This document shows positions 43,070-50,809 of a stretch of 64,000 bases of DNA, in pieces (the first letter of the stretch is position 1; each line of letters opens with the position of its first letter). Below the pieces are notes generated by a model that worked only from the letters and a program-made list of their open reading frames with translations, was not told the DNA's origin and searched no databases. Source of the stretch: Hyphomicrobiales bacterium (GTDB lineage Bacteria > Pseudomonadota > Alphaproteobacteria > Rhizobiales > Methyloligellaceae); the NCBI GenBank assembly GCA_028280515.1, contig JANQLP010000142.1, positions 62,001 to 126,000 of the forward strand, read 5' to 3'. A program made the translations under genes and the position numbers.

Positions 43070-44665
43070 ATGAAAAACACGCAATCGGAGCGGCGACGAG
43101 GCAGTCGAGGTGGCAGATACATCTACATGATGTACTTCAGCTACCTTGCCAATGTGCTCACGCCGCTGGCGCGTTTGTTGAAGCAGTATGCGAATCTCGA
43201 GACTGTTTTGGTCTGCTATGGGCGCGACATGCTGCCTAAACCCACCCTTTACGACTTTGACGAGGGCGCATTCGCCGAGATCGTGGAGATGGATCCGATC
43301 CTGGCTGCAGACGAGACTGTCGACGAGAAACAATCCGGTGCATTGGCAGATGCTGCGGCCCACATCGAACGCCGGTACAATCTCAATGTCATCGAGCTGA
43401 TCAGGTCTGACAGACACGTCGGTATCGGTTGGGTTACGAGCGTGAGTTTCCCGCAATCGGAGTACGGGCGTCAGACCAGCTATCCGCAGTCGGTGGACGT
43501 GGTAATCCGCCTCGTGCGTGCATTCGAGGATCTGATCGATCGCAGGCCCCCGCTTGCGATCGTAGGTAGCAGCAGTGCGGTGGGCCCGTCTGTCCTGTGG
43601 CACATGCTCAAGGGTCTTGGCGTCGAAACGCGGACAATGGCCATAGCTCGCAGTGGTGAGGCACTGTTCTGGAGTCGCGACGAATACATGCTTCCTGAGG
43701 GGTTCGCAAAGGCGTATCAGGATGCTCTCCGCAGTGAAGTTGCCCCACAGTTGAAGGAGACTGACAGCTCTTGGCTTGCACCTTCCGTGCGGGCACAGGC
43801 GGTTCTGGAATCGCTCAGCCAGAGCGTTAGCTGGCGTGAACTTGCAAGGCAGCTCTATTTGTCCATTCGCACGCTTGCCGGCAACAGGCTGTACCGATCC
43901 AGCCACGCGTACGGGAAGTACCTGCCACTGCAGCAGATAAAGTTAATCATTGAGCGGCATTTCTGGCGGCGGCGTATTGTGCGAGAGAAACCGGTCATGA
44001 CGGCAGTACCGGACGACGCGGCATTCGTGTTCTTTCCGCTGCAGATCGAGCCGGAGGCGACCTTGATGATGGAGTCGCCCATGTGTGACAGTCACCTGAC
44101 GGCAATAGACTGGCTGGCCAAGACGGCGCCCGGTGGCTGGTATGTCGTGGTAAAAGAACACCCGGGAGCGACCGCGCCCCGGACGCAGGCCTTCTGGCAG
44201 ACCATCGAGACTTATCCCAACGTGATTGTTGCCAGGACACTTGAGGATGCGCGCGGGATTGCCGAGCGCGCGCGGGCTGTGGCCGTGCTGAATGGCAGCC
44301 TCGGTGTTCAGGCGGCGACTATCGGAAAGCCGGTAATTACGTTCCATCCCGAATTTATTGCCCGATGTATGCCACATGTGCTGTTCGCGGACTCTTACCA
44401 GGCGACCAAGGATGCGCTGGCGACCATCCGTGACAACAAGTTGCCGCCCATGGCAGAGCGTGCCAAAACCGTTAGTGCTTTCCTCCATGCGCAAGAGGTA
44501 TCTGCATTTCCGGTCAGCGATCCACAAATTCTGAGCGGCAAGTCGATGCCAGAGAAGGCTGTCGCTGCTGACATCAACAAAATAGCCAGAACGCTTCTGG
44601 AAACACTCGATCTTGACGTCTCTGCGTCGGCATCGCACCAGGAAGCCGTTGGGGCCGAGAAATGA
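43070..44665 (+). CDS. Capsule-polysaccharide-synthesis-like glycosyltransferase
   Basis: 531 residues without membrane segments. The C-terminal half contains WYVVVKEHPGATAPR, then GSLGVQAATIGKPVITF, the paired motifs of the capsule synthesis family that includes Kdo transferases KpsC/KpsS (basic EHP motif for the nucleotide, then the SxG/E region). Kdo and nonulosonates are both CMP-activated 2-keto acids, so a nonulosonate transferase role is attractive but inferred. It lies directly before the pse genes. Confidence 0.65.
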   Translation: MKNTQSERRRGSRGGRYIYMMYFSYLANVLTPLARLLKQYANLETVLVCYGRDMLPKPTLYDFDEGAFAEIVEMDPILAADETVDEKQSGALADAAAHIERRYNLNVIELIRSDRHVGIGWVTSVSFPQSEYGRQTSYPQSVDVVIRLVRAFEDLIDRRPPLAIVGSSSAVGPSVLWHMLKGLGVETRTMAIARSGEALFWSRDEYMLPEGFAKAYQDALRSEVAPQLKETDSSWLAPSVRAQAVLESLSQSVSWRELARQLYLSIRTLAGNRLYRSSHAYGKYLPLQQIKLIIERHFWRRRIVREKPVMTAVPDDAAFVFFPLQIEPEATLMMESPMCDSHLTAIDWLAKTAPGGWYVVVKEHPGATAPRTQAFWQTIETYPNVIVARTLEDARGIAERARAVAVLNGSLGVQAATIGKPVITFHPEFIARCMPHVLFADSYQATKDALATIRDNKLPPMAERAKTVSAFLHAQEVSAFPVSDPQILSGKSMPEKAVAADINKIARTLLETLDLDVSASASHQEAVGAEK

Positions 44666-44678
44666 TACAAGACGGACA

Positions 44679-45695
44679 ATGCGCGATTTTTCACAAAACT
44701 CCATAGACCTGAACGGCAAGGGCATCCTCGTCACCGGCGGGACCGGCTCATTCGGGCGGCGGTTCATAAGAACCGTGCTTGACCGGTTCGATCCAAAACG
44801 GGTCGTCATCTATTCGCGCGACGAACTCAAGCAGTTCGAGATGGAACAGGAACTGCCGGTGTCGAAACACCGCTCTCTGCGGTATTTCATCGGCGACGTG
44901 CGCGACCGCGACCGGCTACGCATGGCCATGCGCGGTATTGACATTGTTATCCATGCCGCCGCGCTGAAGCATGTCCCGGCAGCCGAGTACAATCCGACGG
45001 AATGTATCCATACCAACGTTATAGGCGCGGAAAACATCATTCATGCGGCTATCGAAAGCGGCGTGGAGAAAGTGCTTGCTCTTTCGACCGACAAGGCTGC
45101 GAACCCGATCAACCTGTATGGCGCTTCGAAGCTGGCCGCGGACAAGCTGTTCATCGCCGGCAATTCGCTTTCAGCAACGGAAGGTACGCGCTTCGCGGTC
45201 GTGCGTTATGGCAATGTGGTGGGTTCGCGCGGCTCTGTTGTGCCGCTCTTCAAGAAGCTGGTTGCAAACGGTGAGACAGAATTGCCGATTACCGACGAGC
45301 GCATGACGCGGTTCTGGATCACGCTTCAGCAGGGTGTCGACTTCGTGCTTTCCTCCATAGGACCCATGGGTGGTGGAGAAATCTTCGTGCCGAAGATTCC
45401 GAGCATGAAGATCATCGACCTCGCCAGGTGCATGGCGCCCTCCAGGAAGCACGAGATCGTCGGCATCCGTCCGGGCGAGAAACTGCACGAGGTTATGATC
45501 ACAGAGGACGACGGGCGGGCGACACGAGAACTTCCGGACCGCTATGTCATCGAGCCGCAGTCGCTCATGCTGGAGGACGTGAGCAAGCTGTGGATGGAGT
45601 TTCCGCGGGTCGAGGAAGGGTTCCGTTATGCCAGCGACAATAATCCGGAGTGGCTGGACGAAAAAGCCATGACGAAGCTGCTGGACGAGGTCTGA
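44679..45695 (+). CDS. pseB: UDP-N-acetylglucosamine 4,6-dehydratase (inverting)
   Basis: First enzyme of the pseudaminic acid pathway: 4,6-dehydration with C5 inversion of UDP-GlcNAc. 338 residues from ATG 44679, the size of PseB. TGGTGSFG is at 19-26, YSRDELKQFEM follows the first Rossmann unit as in FlaA1/PseB, and the catalytic region LSTDKAANPINLYGASKLAADK is almost textbook. The long upstream frame (44613) is inside the preceding gene. pseC follows, starting 11 nt later. Confidence 0.95.
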   Translation: MRDFSQNSIDLNGKGILVTGGTGSFGRRFIRTVLDRFDPKRVVIYSRDELKQFEMEQELPVSKHRSLRYFIGDVRDRDRLRMAMRGIDIVIHAAALKHVPAAEYNPTECIHTNVIGAENIIHAAIESGVEKVLALSTDKAANPINLYGASKLAADKLFIAGNSLSATEGTRFAVVRYGNVVGSRGSVVPLFKKLVANGETELPITDERMTRFWITLQQGVDFVLSSIGPMGGGEIFVPKIPSMKIIDLARCMAPSRKHEIVGIRPGEKLHEVMITEDDGRATRELPDRYVIEPQSLMLEDVSKLWMEFPRVEEGFRYASDNNPEWLDEKAMTKLLDEV

Positions 45696-45706
45696 CGGTC
45701 TTGGCA

Positions 45707-46918
45707 ATGCCGCCTGAAAAGGATCGCCTTCTTCCCTATGGCCGCCAGAGTATAGACGACAGCGATATCGCTGCCGTTGCCGATGTTCTGCGCAGCGATT
45801 TCCTCACCACCGGGCCAGCGGTTGAAGGGTTCGAGCAGGCTTTTGCCAGTGTCGCCGACGCGCCTTACGTCGTGGCCTGTTCAAGCGGCACTGCCGCCCT
45901 GCACCTGGCAGTTCTTGCGGTCGGGGTGGAGCCGGGAGACCGGGTCATCGTCCCGAGCGTTACCTTTCTGGCAACAGCCAACGCGCCGCGCGTTGCAGGA
46001 GCCGAGATCGTCTTTGCCGACGTTGATCCCGACACGGGACTGATGACAGCGGACACCTTGCAGGAGGCGATGGCGTGGGCGGATGGTGACGTGAAGGCCG
46101 TCTTCCCGGTCCACCTGAACGGCCAGGTGGCACCAATGCCTGAATTGTCGGATGTGGCGCGCGGCGCCGGTATCGCCATCGTCGAGGATGCCTGCCATGC
46201 GATCGCGACACGATACCAGGCAAACGGTACGCCGGTTACGGTCGGTTCCGCCGCGCACAGCGACCTCGCGTGCTTTTCCTTTCACGCGGTTAAGACCATC
46301 GCTATGGGTGAAGGCGGTGCAGTGACCGGTCGTGATCCGGCCTATGAAGCCCGGCTGAGGCAATTGAGAAGCCACGGAATGGTGCGTGACCCCAAGGCGT
46401 TCTCCTGTGACGAACTGGCGCGGGATGAAAGTGGGGCGCTCAATCCATGGTATTACGAGATGCCGGATGTCGGCTACAATTACCGTGCGAGCGACATCCA
46501 CTGCGCCCTGGGCCTGAGCCAGCTTAAGCGACTCGACAGTTTCGTTACGGTCCGAAAAGCTCTGGCATCACGATATGACGACAAGCTCGCGGCGCTGGCG
46601 CCGGTCGTGCGTCCGGTCACGAAGGTAAACGGTTGCGATCCAGTGCTACACCTTTACGCAGTTCTCATCGATTTTCCGCAAACCGGCTTCACGCGTCGTG
46701 AAGTCATGGAAGCGCTCCGAGAGCGGGGCGTTGGCACGCAAGTGCATTACATCCCGGTGCACCTGCAGCCTTACTATCGCGCCCGCTATGGCGACAGGGA
46801 TCTCCCAGGCGCGCGGTCATATTACGAGCGATGCCTGTCGCTGCCGCTCTATCCGGCCATGACCGATGAAAATGTGGATTATGTCGTCGCGTCTCTGGTC
46901 GAGGTGCTCGGCGCATGA
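45707..46918 (+). CDS. pseC: UDP-4-keto-sugar aminotransferase (PseC)
   Basis: Second pseudaminate enzyme, 403 residues, from ATG 45707. It opens LLPYGRQSIDDSDIAAV, matching PseC (IPYGRQ.I...D). PLP Lys196 is in FHAVKTIAMGEGG, and VEDACHAIATRY carries the cofactor Asp. GYNYRASDIHCALGLSQLKRLD is also PseC-like. The reading frame opens upstream within pseB; that part is not used. It overlaps the next neuB-like gene by 4 nt. Confidence 0.93.
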   Translation: MPPEKDRLLPYGRQSIDDSDIAAVADVLRSDFLTTGPAVEGFEQAFASVADAPYVVACSSGTAALHLAVLAVGVEPGDRVIVPSVTFLATANAPRVAGAEIVFADVDPDTGLMTADTLQEAMAWADGDVKAVFPVHLNGQVAPMPELSDVARGAGIAIVEDACHAIATRYQANGTPVTVGSAAHSDLACFSFHAVKTIAMGEGGAVTGRDPAYEARLRQLRSHGMVRDPKAFSCDELARDESGALNPWYYEMPDVGYNYRASDIHCALGLSQLKRLDSFVTVRKALASRYDDKLAALAPVVRPVTKVNGCDPVLHLYAVLIDFPQTGFTRREVMEALRERGVGTQVHYIPVHLQPYYRARYGDRDLPGARSYYERCLSLPLYPAMTDENVDYVVASLVEVLGA

Positions 46919-47988
46919 GCGTGACATTTGGCAGGCGGAAGGTTGGCAGCGATGCTCCCTGCTTCATAACCTTCGAGGCGGGACCGACTCATGAAGGTCT
47001 GGAGTCTGCCAAGCGGCTGGTGACACTGGCGGCGGAAGCCGGTGGAGATGCGGTCAAGTTCCAGATTCTCGATCCCGACAGGCTCGTTTCTGACAGGACA
47101 TTGCCGTTCGAGTATGAGGTCCTCGCCGACAGGGAGACCGGCAGGACCGAGAAGGTTTCCGAGCCGCTGTACGACATCCTTGCACGGCGTGCGATGAGCA
47201 ATACTGAGTGGCGCGAGGTGAAGGCTCATGCGGATGCCTGCGGTGTTGCGTTCTTTGCGACCGTCGGTTTCCCCGACGAGGTCGAACTGCTGGAAGAACT
47301 GAAATGCGACTCGATCAAGATCGCTTCGGCTGACGTCAATCACCTGCCGCTGATCCGCAGGGTGGCCAAGACCGGCATGTGCCTGCAACTCGACACCGGC
47401 AACTCCAGCATTGGCGAGATCGAAGAGGCAGTCGATGCGATCCGGGCGGAGGGTAACGAGAACATCATCATCCACCATTGTCCGTCGGGTTATCCGGCCC
47501 GGTTGGAAAGCATCAACCTGAACGTGATCCCGACACTCAAGCGCATGTTCCCATACCCGATCGCCTATTCAGACCATACGCCCGGATGGGAAATGGACGT
47601 TGCGGCGCTGGCTCTCGGTGCGGACCTGATCGAGAAGTCAATCACCGAAGACCGGACCAAGCGCAGTATCGAGCATATCTTTTCGCTGGAACCACAGGAC
47701 ATGGCCGACTTCATCAGGACGATTGGCGAGGTCGAGCAGGCAATGGGCACGAGCCGCCGTGTCATGCACGAAGAAGAAAAGAAAAAGCGGTTGGCGGCCC
47801 GGCGCAGTGTTTGCGCCGCGCGAGATCTTGATGTGGGGACCGAATTGAGCGAAGCCGATCTCGACTACCGCCGTCCCGGATTCGGTATAGCGCCAGACGA
47901 GGCTGATCGCTTGATCGGACAAACACTGACGCGCATGATGAATGCTGGCGAACCGTTCCGTTGGGATGATATCGGCGGAAAAATGTGA
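46915..47988 (+). CDS. NeuB-family nonulosonic acid synthase 2 (divergent)
   Basis: 357 residues, TIM barrel plus SAF domain. The usual N-terminal AEIGxNHNG motif reads FEAGPTHEGLESAKR, and DAVKFQILDPDRLVS follows. HHCPSGYPA and YSDHTPGWEMDVAALALGA match the family. An insert after residue 60 (DRETGRTEKVSEPLYD) is not in the other two paralogues. The replacement of Asn by Thr in NHNG touches the active site, so substrate or activity may differ. It sits inside the pse gene set between pseC and the methylase. Confidence 0.82.
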   Translation: MSVTFGRRKVGSDAPCFITFEAGPTHEGLESAKRLVTLAAEAGGDAVKFQILDPDRLVSDRTLPFEYEVLADRETGRTEKVSEPLYDILARRAMSNTEWREVKAHADACGVAFFATVGFPDEVELLEELKCDSIKIASADVNHLPLIRRVAKTGMCLQLDTGNSSIGEIEEAVDAIRAEGNENIIIHHCPSGYPARLESINLNVIPTLKRMFPYPIAYSDHTPGWEMDVAALALGADLIEKSITEDRTKRSIEHIFSLEPQDMADFIRTIGEVEQAMGTSRRVMHEEEKKKRLAARRSVCAARDLDVGTELSEADLDYRRPGFGIAPDEADRLIGQTLTRMMNAGEPFRWDDIGGKM

Positions 47989-48620
47989 GAATGAACAACA
48001 GGATGAACACGCTCGACGCCTGGGCTGGAAATTTCGGCGACGACTATATCAAGCGAAACCTCCCTGATGCAGAGCGTATTGAGCAGCGCGAGGTGATGTG
48101 GCGATCGATCCTGCCTGCGATGGCGCCTGAAATGCCCGAGAGCATTATCGAAGTTGGGGCAAATATCGGGATCAACCTGCGCGCGTTGCGCAAACTATGC
48201 CGTGCTGAACTGTTCGCCCTTGAACCGAACCGGAAGGCACGGGGTATCCTCCAGTCCGACTCGGTTGTCCCAGAGGCCAACATCCTTGCAGGTGCCGGAA
48301 GCAAGATTGAGCTAGCCGAGCATGCCGTTGACCTTGTTTTCACGAGCGGTGTTCTAATCCACGTGCCGCCTGAGGAATTACCCGGTGTCTATAGAGAAAT
48401 GCACCGTGTCTCGCGCCGTTACCTTCTGACGATCGAGTACTTTGCAGCCGAGCCCGAGGAGAAGAGGTACAGGGGACATGATGGCCTGCTGTTCAAGCGC
48501 GACTTCGGCGCGTTATGGCTGGACCTGTTTCCCGACTTGAAGATTGTCGACTATGGCTTCTTCTGGCGCCCGGCGACGGGCCTGGACAATCTCACTTGGT
48601 GGCTGTTCCGGAAATCGTGA
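47985..48620 (+). CDS. Pseudaminic acid biosynthesis-associated methylase (TIGR03587 type)
   Basis: 211 residues. SAM fold with IIEVGANIGINLRAL (motif I) and LVFTSGVLIHVPPEELPGVY. NTLDAWAGNFGDDYIKRN at the N-terminus is the family hallmark as I recall it. It may methylate pseudaminic acid or a precursor. GTG 47985 overlaps the previous stop (GTGA), but ATG 47991 or 48003 are also possible starts. The stop overlaps a GTG start of pseF. Confidence 0.85.
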   Translation: MRMNNRMNTLDAWAGNFGDDYIKRNLPDAERIEQREVMWRSILPAMAPEMPESIIEVGANIGINLRALRKLCRAELFALEPNRKARGILQSDSVVPEANILAGAGSKIELAEHAVDLVFTSGVLIHVPPEELPGVYREMHRVSRRYLLTIEYFAAEPEEKRYRGHDGLLFKRDFGALWLDLFPDLKIVDYGFFWRPATGLDNLTWWLFRKS

Positions 48621-49318
48621 CCGCAAGTTCCAGAATGCTGGCGCTGATCCCGGCGAAGGGCGCGTCCACGCGACTGAAGCGCAAGAACGTGGCGAAGCTC
48701 GGCGGCAGGCCGCTGATTGCCTGGACCATAGACGCGGCCAAGCAGGCGGACGTCTTCGACAGGATCGTCGTTTCCACCGAGGATGCGGAAATCGCTGCGA
48801 CGGCGCGCGAAGCAGGTGCGGAGGCGCCCTTTGTGAGGCCGTCCGATCTTGCCACAGACCCTGCTGGCGTGGTGCAGGTGGCACTGCACGCGCTGGACGA
48901 GCTGGAGAAGGCCGGAGAGAATTTCGACGAGATATGCATTCTTCTGCCGACCTGTCCGTTCCGCAGTGCCCAGGACATAATCGATGCCGTCGCTCTGTTC
49001 CGAAGCCGGTCCGAGAACAACCTGATGAGCGTCGGGCCCTTTGAGCATACGCCGTTTGGCGCGGTAGGTATCGACGACGATGGCATCGCGGCGCCGTTTT
49101 TTCCGGAGTTTTTCGGACGCAAGTCCCAGGAAATGCCGCGGGCTTTCCGCCCCAACGGTGCGATCCATGTCCTGAACGTCGCGTGGTTTCGCGAGAAACG
49201 CTCTTACATTGAGCACCCTGTGATCGCATTCCAGATGCCGCGCGACCGGTCCCATGACATCGATACCAGGGAAGATCTCGCGGTTGCTGAAGCGATGCTC
49301 GCATCCGGGAAGGCATGA
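48617..49318 (+). CDS. pseF: Pseudaminic acid cytidylyltransferase
   Basis: Activates pseudaminate as CMP-Pse; 233 residues. LALIPAKGASTRLKRKN is the CMP-NeuAc synthetase P-loop (usual ARGGSKRIPRKN; here AKGASTRLKRKN). LLPTCPFRSAQDI and the C-terminal SHDIDTREDLAVAEAML complete the family pattern. GTG 48617 overlaps the methylase stop by 4 nt; ATG 48635 is an alternative start. It stands between the methylase and the acetyltransferase, as in other pse clusters. Confidence 0.9.
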   Translation: MTASSRMLALIPAKGASTRLKRKNVAKLGGRPLIAWTIDAAKQADVFDRIVVSTEDAEIAATAREAGAEAPFVRPSDLATDPAGVVQVALHALDELEKAGENFDEICILLPTCPFRSAQDIIDAVALFRSRSENNLMSVGPFEHTPFGAVGIDDDGIAAPFFPEFFGRKSQEMPRAFRPNGAIHVLNVAWFREKRSYIEHPVIAFQMPRDRSHDIDTREDLAVAEAMLASGKA

Positions 49319-49337
49319 ACAAGCAGGCGTTGACTGA

Positions 49338-49757
49338 ATGACCGGGATCAAACTTCGCAGCGTCTACCGCGAGGACGAGGCCCCTCGCGTCCTTTATCGG
49401 CTGCTGGAGGAACGCAACGAGGAGATCAATATCTCTCATCGCGCCATGCCAACATGGCGAGCCCACCTCGCATTTGTCAGGTCGAAACCCTATGCGGCCT
49501 GGTATCTCCTGGAGCAGGATAAGGAGTTTGTTGGCGCGATCTATCTCAGCAAGATGGACGAGATCGGGATTTTCGTATTGCGCGCGCACCAGGGCAAAGG
49601 TCTGGGAAAAAAGGCGATTAAGGCGCTCATGAAGCGCCACCCGCGAAAGCGGTTCCTCGCCAATATCAATCCGCGTAACACGAACTCCATCGGCATGTTC
49701 GAGGGTATGGGATTCTGTCACATCCAGAACACGTATGAGCTTGTCGATGGAGATTGA
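49338..49757 (+). CDS. pseH: PseH-like N-acetyltransferase
   Basis: GNAT protein of 139 residues, shorter than the usual 160-180 of PseH. ISHRAMPTWRAHLAFVRS is the PseH/RimL-like substrate helix, HQGKGLGKKAI the acetyl-CoA loop, and NPRNTNSIGMFEGMGF the C-terminal motif. It is predicted to acetylate the C4 amino group of the PseC product. The 3' end overlaps the PseI gene by 23 nt (or 11 from the inner ATG). Confidence 0.82.
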   Translation: MTGIKLRSVYREDEAPRVLYRLLEERNEEINISHRAMPTWRAHLAFVRSKPYAAWYLLEQDKEFVGAIYLSKMDEIGIFVLRAHQGKGLGKKAIKALMKRHPRKRFLANINPRNTNSIGMFEGMGFCHIQNTYELVDGD

Positions 49758-50805
49758 AGGCCGGACCATCGGACCGGACCAGCCGCCTTACGTGATTGCC
49801 GAGCTTTCGGGCAACCACAATGGCGAGATCGCGCGAGCGCTCAAACTCATCGATGCGGCCCAGGAAGCAGGGGCCGATGCGGTTAAGCTGCAGACCTATA
49901 CGGCTGACACGATCACGATTGACCATGACGGACCGGGATTTCGGATAGAGGGCGGGCTGTGGGACGGGCGGTCACTCCATGAGCTATATGAGGAAGCGCA
50001 TACGCCCTGGGAATGGCATCCGGAGTTATTCCGACATGCGAGAGATATCGGAATCACGATTTTTAGTTCACCGTTCGACACTTCCGCGATCGATTTCCTC
50101 GAAGGGCTCGACGCGCCCGCCTACAAGATTGCCTCGTTCGAGGCGATAGACCTCCCACTTATCCAATACGCTGCAAAAACAGGAAAGCCGCTGGTCATCT
50201 CCACGGGGATGTGCACGCCTGAAGAAACCGGCGAAGCCGTACAAGCTGCGCGGACAGGAAACGACGGCGGCGGGCTGGCGCTTCTGCATTGCGTGAGCGC
50301 GTATCCGGCTCCCGCCGATGAGGCAAACCTGAGGACGCTTCCCGACCTTGCCAGCCGTCATGGCATCATGGTCGGGCTTTCTGACCATACGCTCGGAACC
50401 GCTGTTGCCGTCGCGGCCGTTGCCCAGGGAGCGTGCATCATCGAGAAACACGTGACATTGGCGAGGGCGGATGGCGGTCCAGATGCCGCGTTTTCGCTTG
50501 AGCCCGGCGAACTGAAAATTCTGGTTGAGGATTGCCGTACAGCCTGGGCGGCCCTGGGTGTGCCGCGTGTGGTCCCGGAGCAGAGCGAGAAGGCGAACGT
50601 CCAGTTCCGGCGCTCGCTCTATGCGGTTGCGGATATCAAAGCGGGGCATGTGCTTACCGAGCGGAACGTGCGCTCTATCCGACCCGGATACGGGCTGGCG
50701 CCCAAGCTCTTGCCCGAAGTCCTCGGCCGCAAGGCCAAATCGGACATCACAAGGGGAACGCCGCTCGACCTATCGCTGCTCGAAGATGGGGATGATGCGG
50801 GCTGA
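49735..50805 (+). CDS. pseI: Pseudaminic acid synthase
   Basis: NeuB-family synthase 3, 356 residues. It opens with PPYVIAELSGNHNGEIARAL, the PseI version of the motif (AELSGNHN). AVKLQTYTADTITID, IFSSPFDTSAIDFLE, YKIASFEAIDLPL and LSDHTLGTAVAVAAVAQGA are all PseI-like. The C-terminal SAF domain is FRRSLYAVADIKAGHVLTE. It condenses PEP with 2,4-diacetamido-2,4,6-trideoxy-altrose. ATG 49747 is an alternative start. Next gene begins 5 nt later. Confidence 0.95.
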   Translation: MSLSMEIEGRTIGPDQPPYVIAELSGNHNGEIARALKLIDAAQEAGADAVKLQTYTADTITIDHDGPGFRIEGGLWDGRSLHELYEEAHTPWEWHPELFRHARDIGITIFSSPFDTSAIDFLEGLDAPAYKIASFEAIDLPLIQYAAKTGKPLVISTGMCTPEETGEAVQAARTGNDGGGLALLHCVSAYPAPADEANLRTLPDLASRHGIMVGLSDHTLGTAVAVAAVAQGACIIEKHVTLARADGGPDAAFSLEPGELKILVEDCRTAWAALGVPRVVPEQSEKANVQFRRSLYAVADIKAGHVLTERNVRSIRPGYGLAPKLLPEVLGRKAKSDITRGTPLDLSLLEDGDDAG

Positions 50806-50809
50806 GACC

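Noticed and set aside
48513-49769. 418-residue minus-strand frame
   Set aside because: Antisense to pseF and pseH-like genes; the translation is a low-complexity Arg/Pro/Ser sequence.
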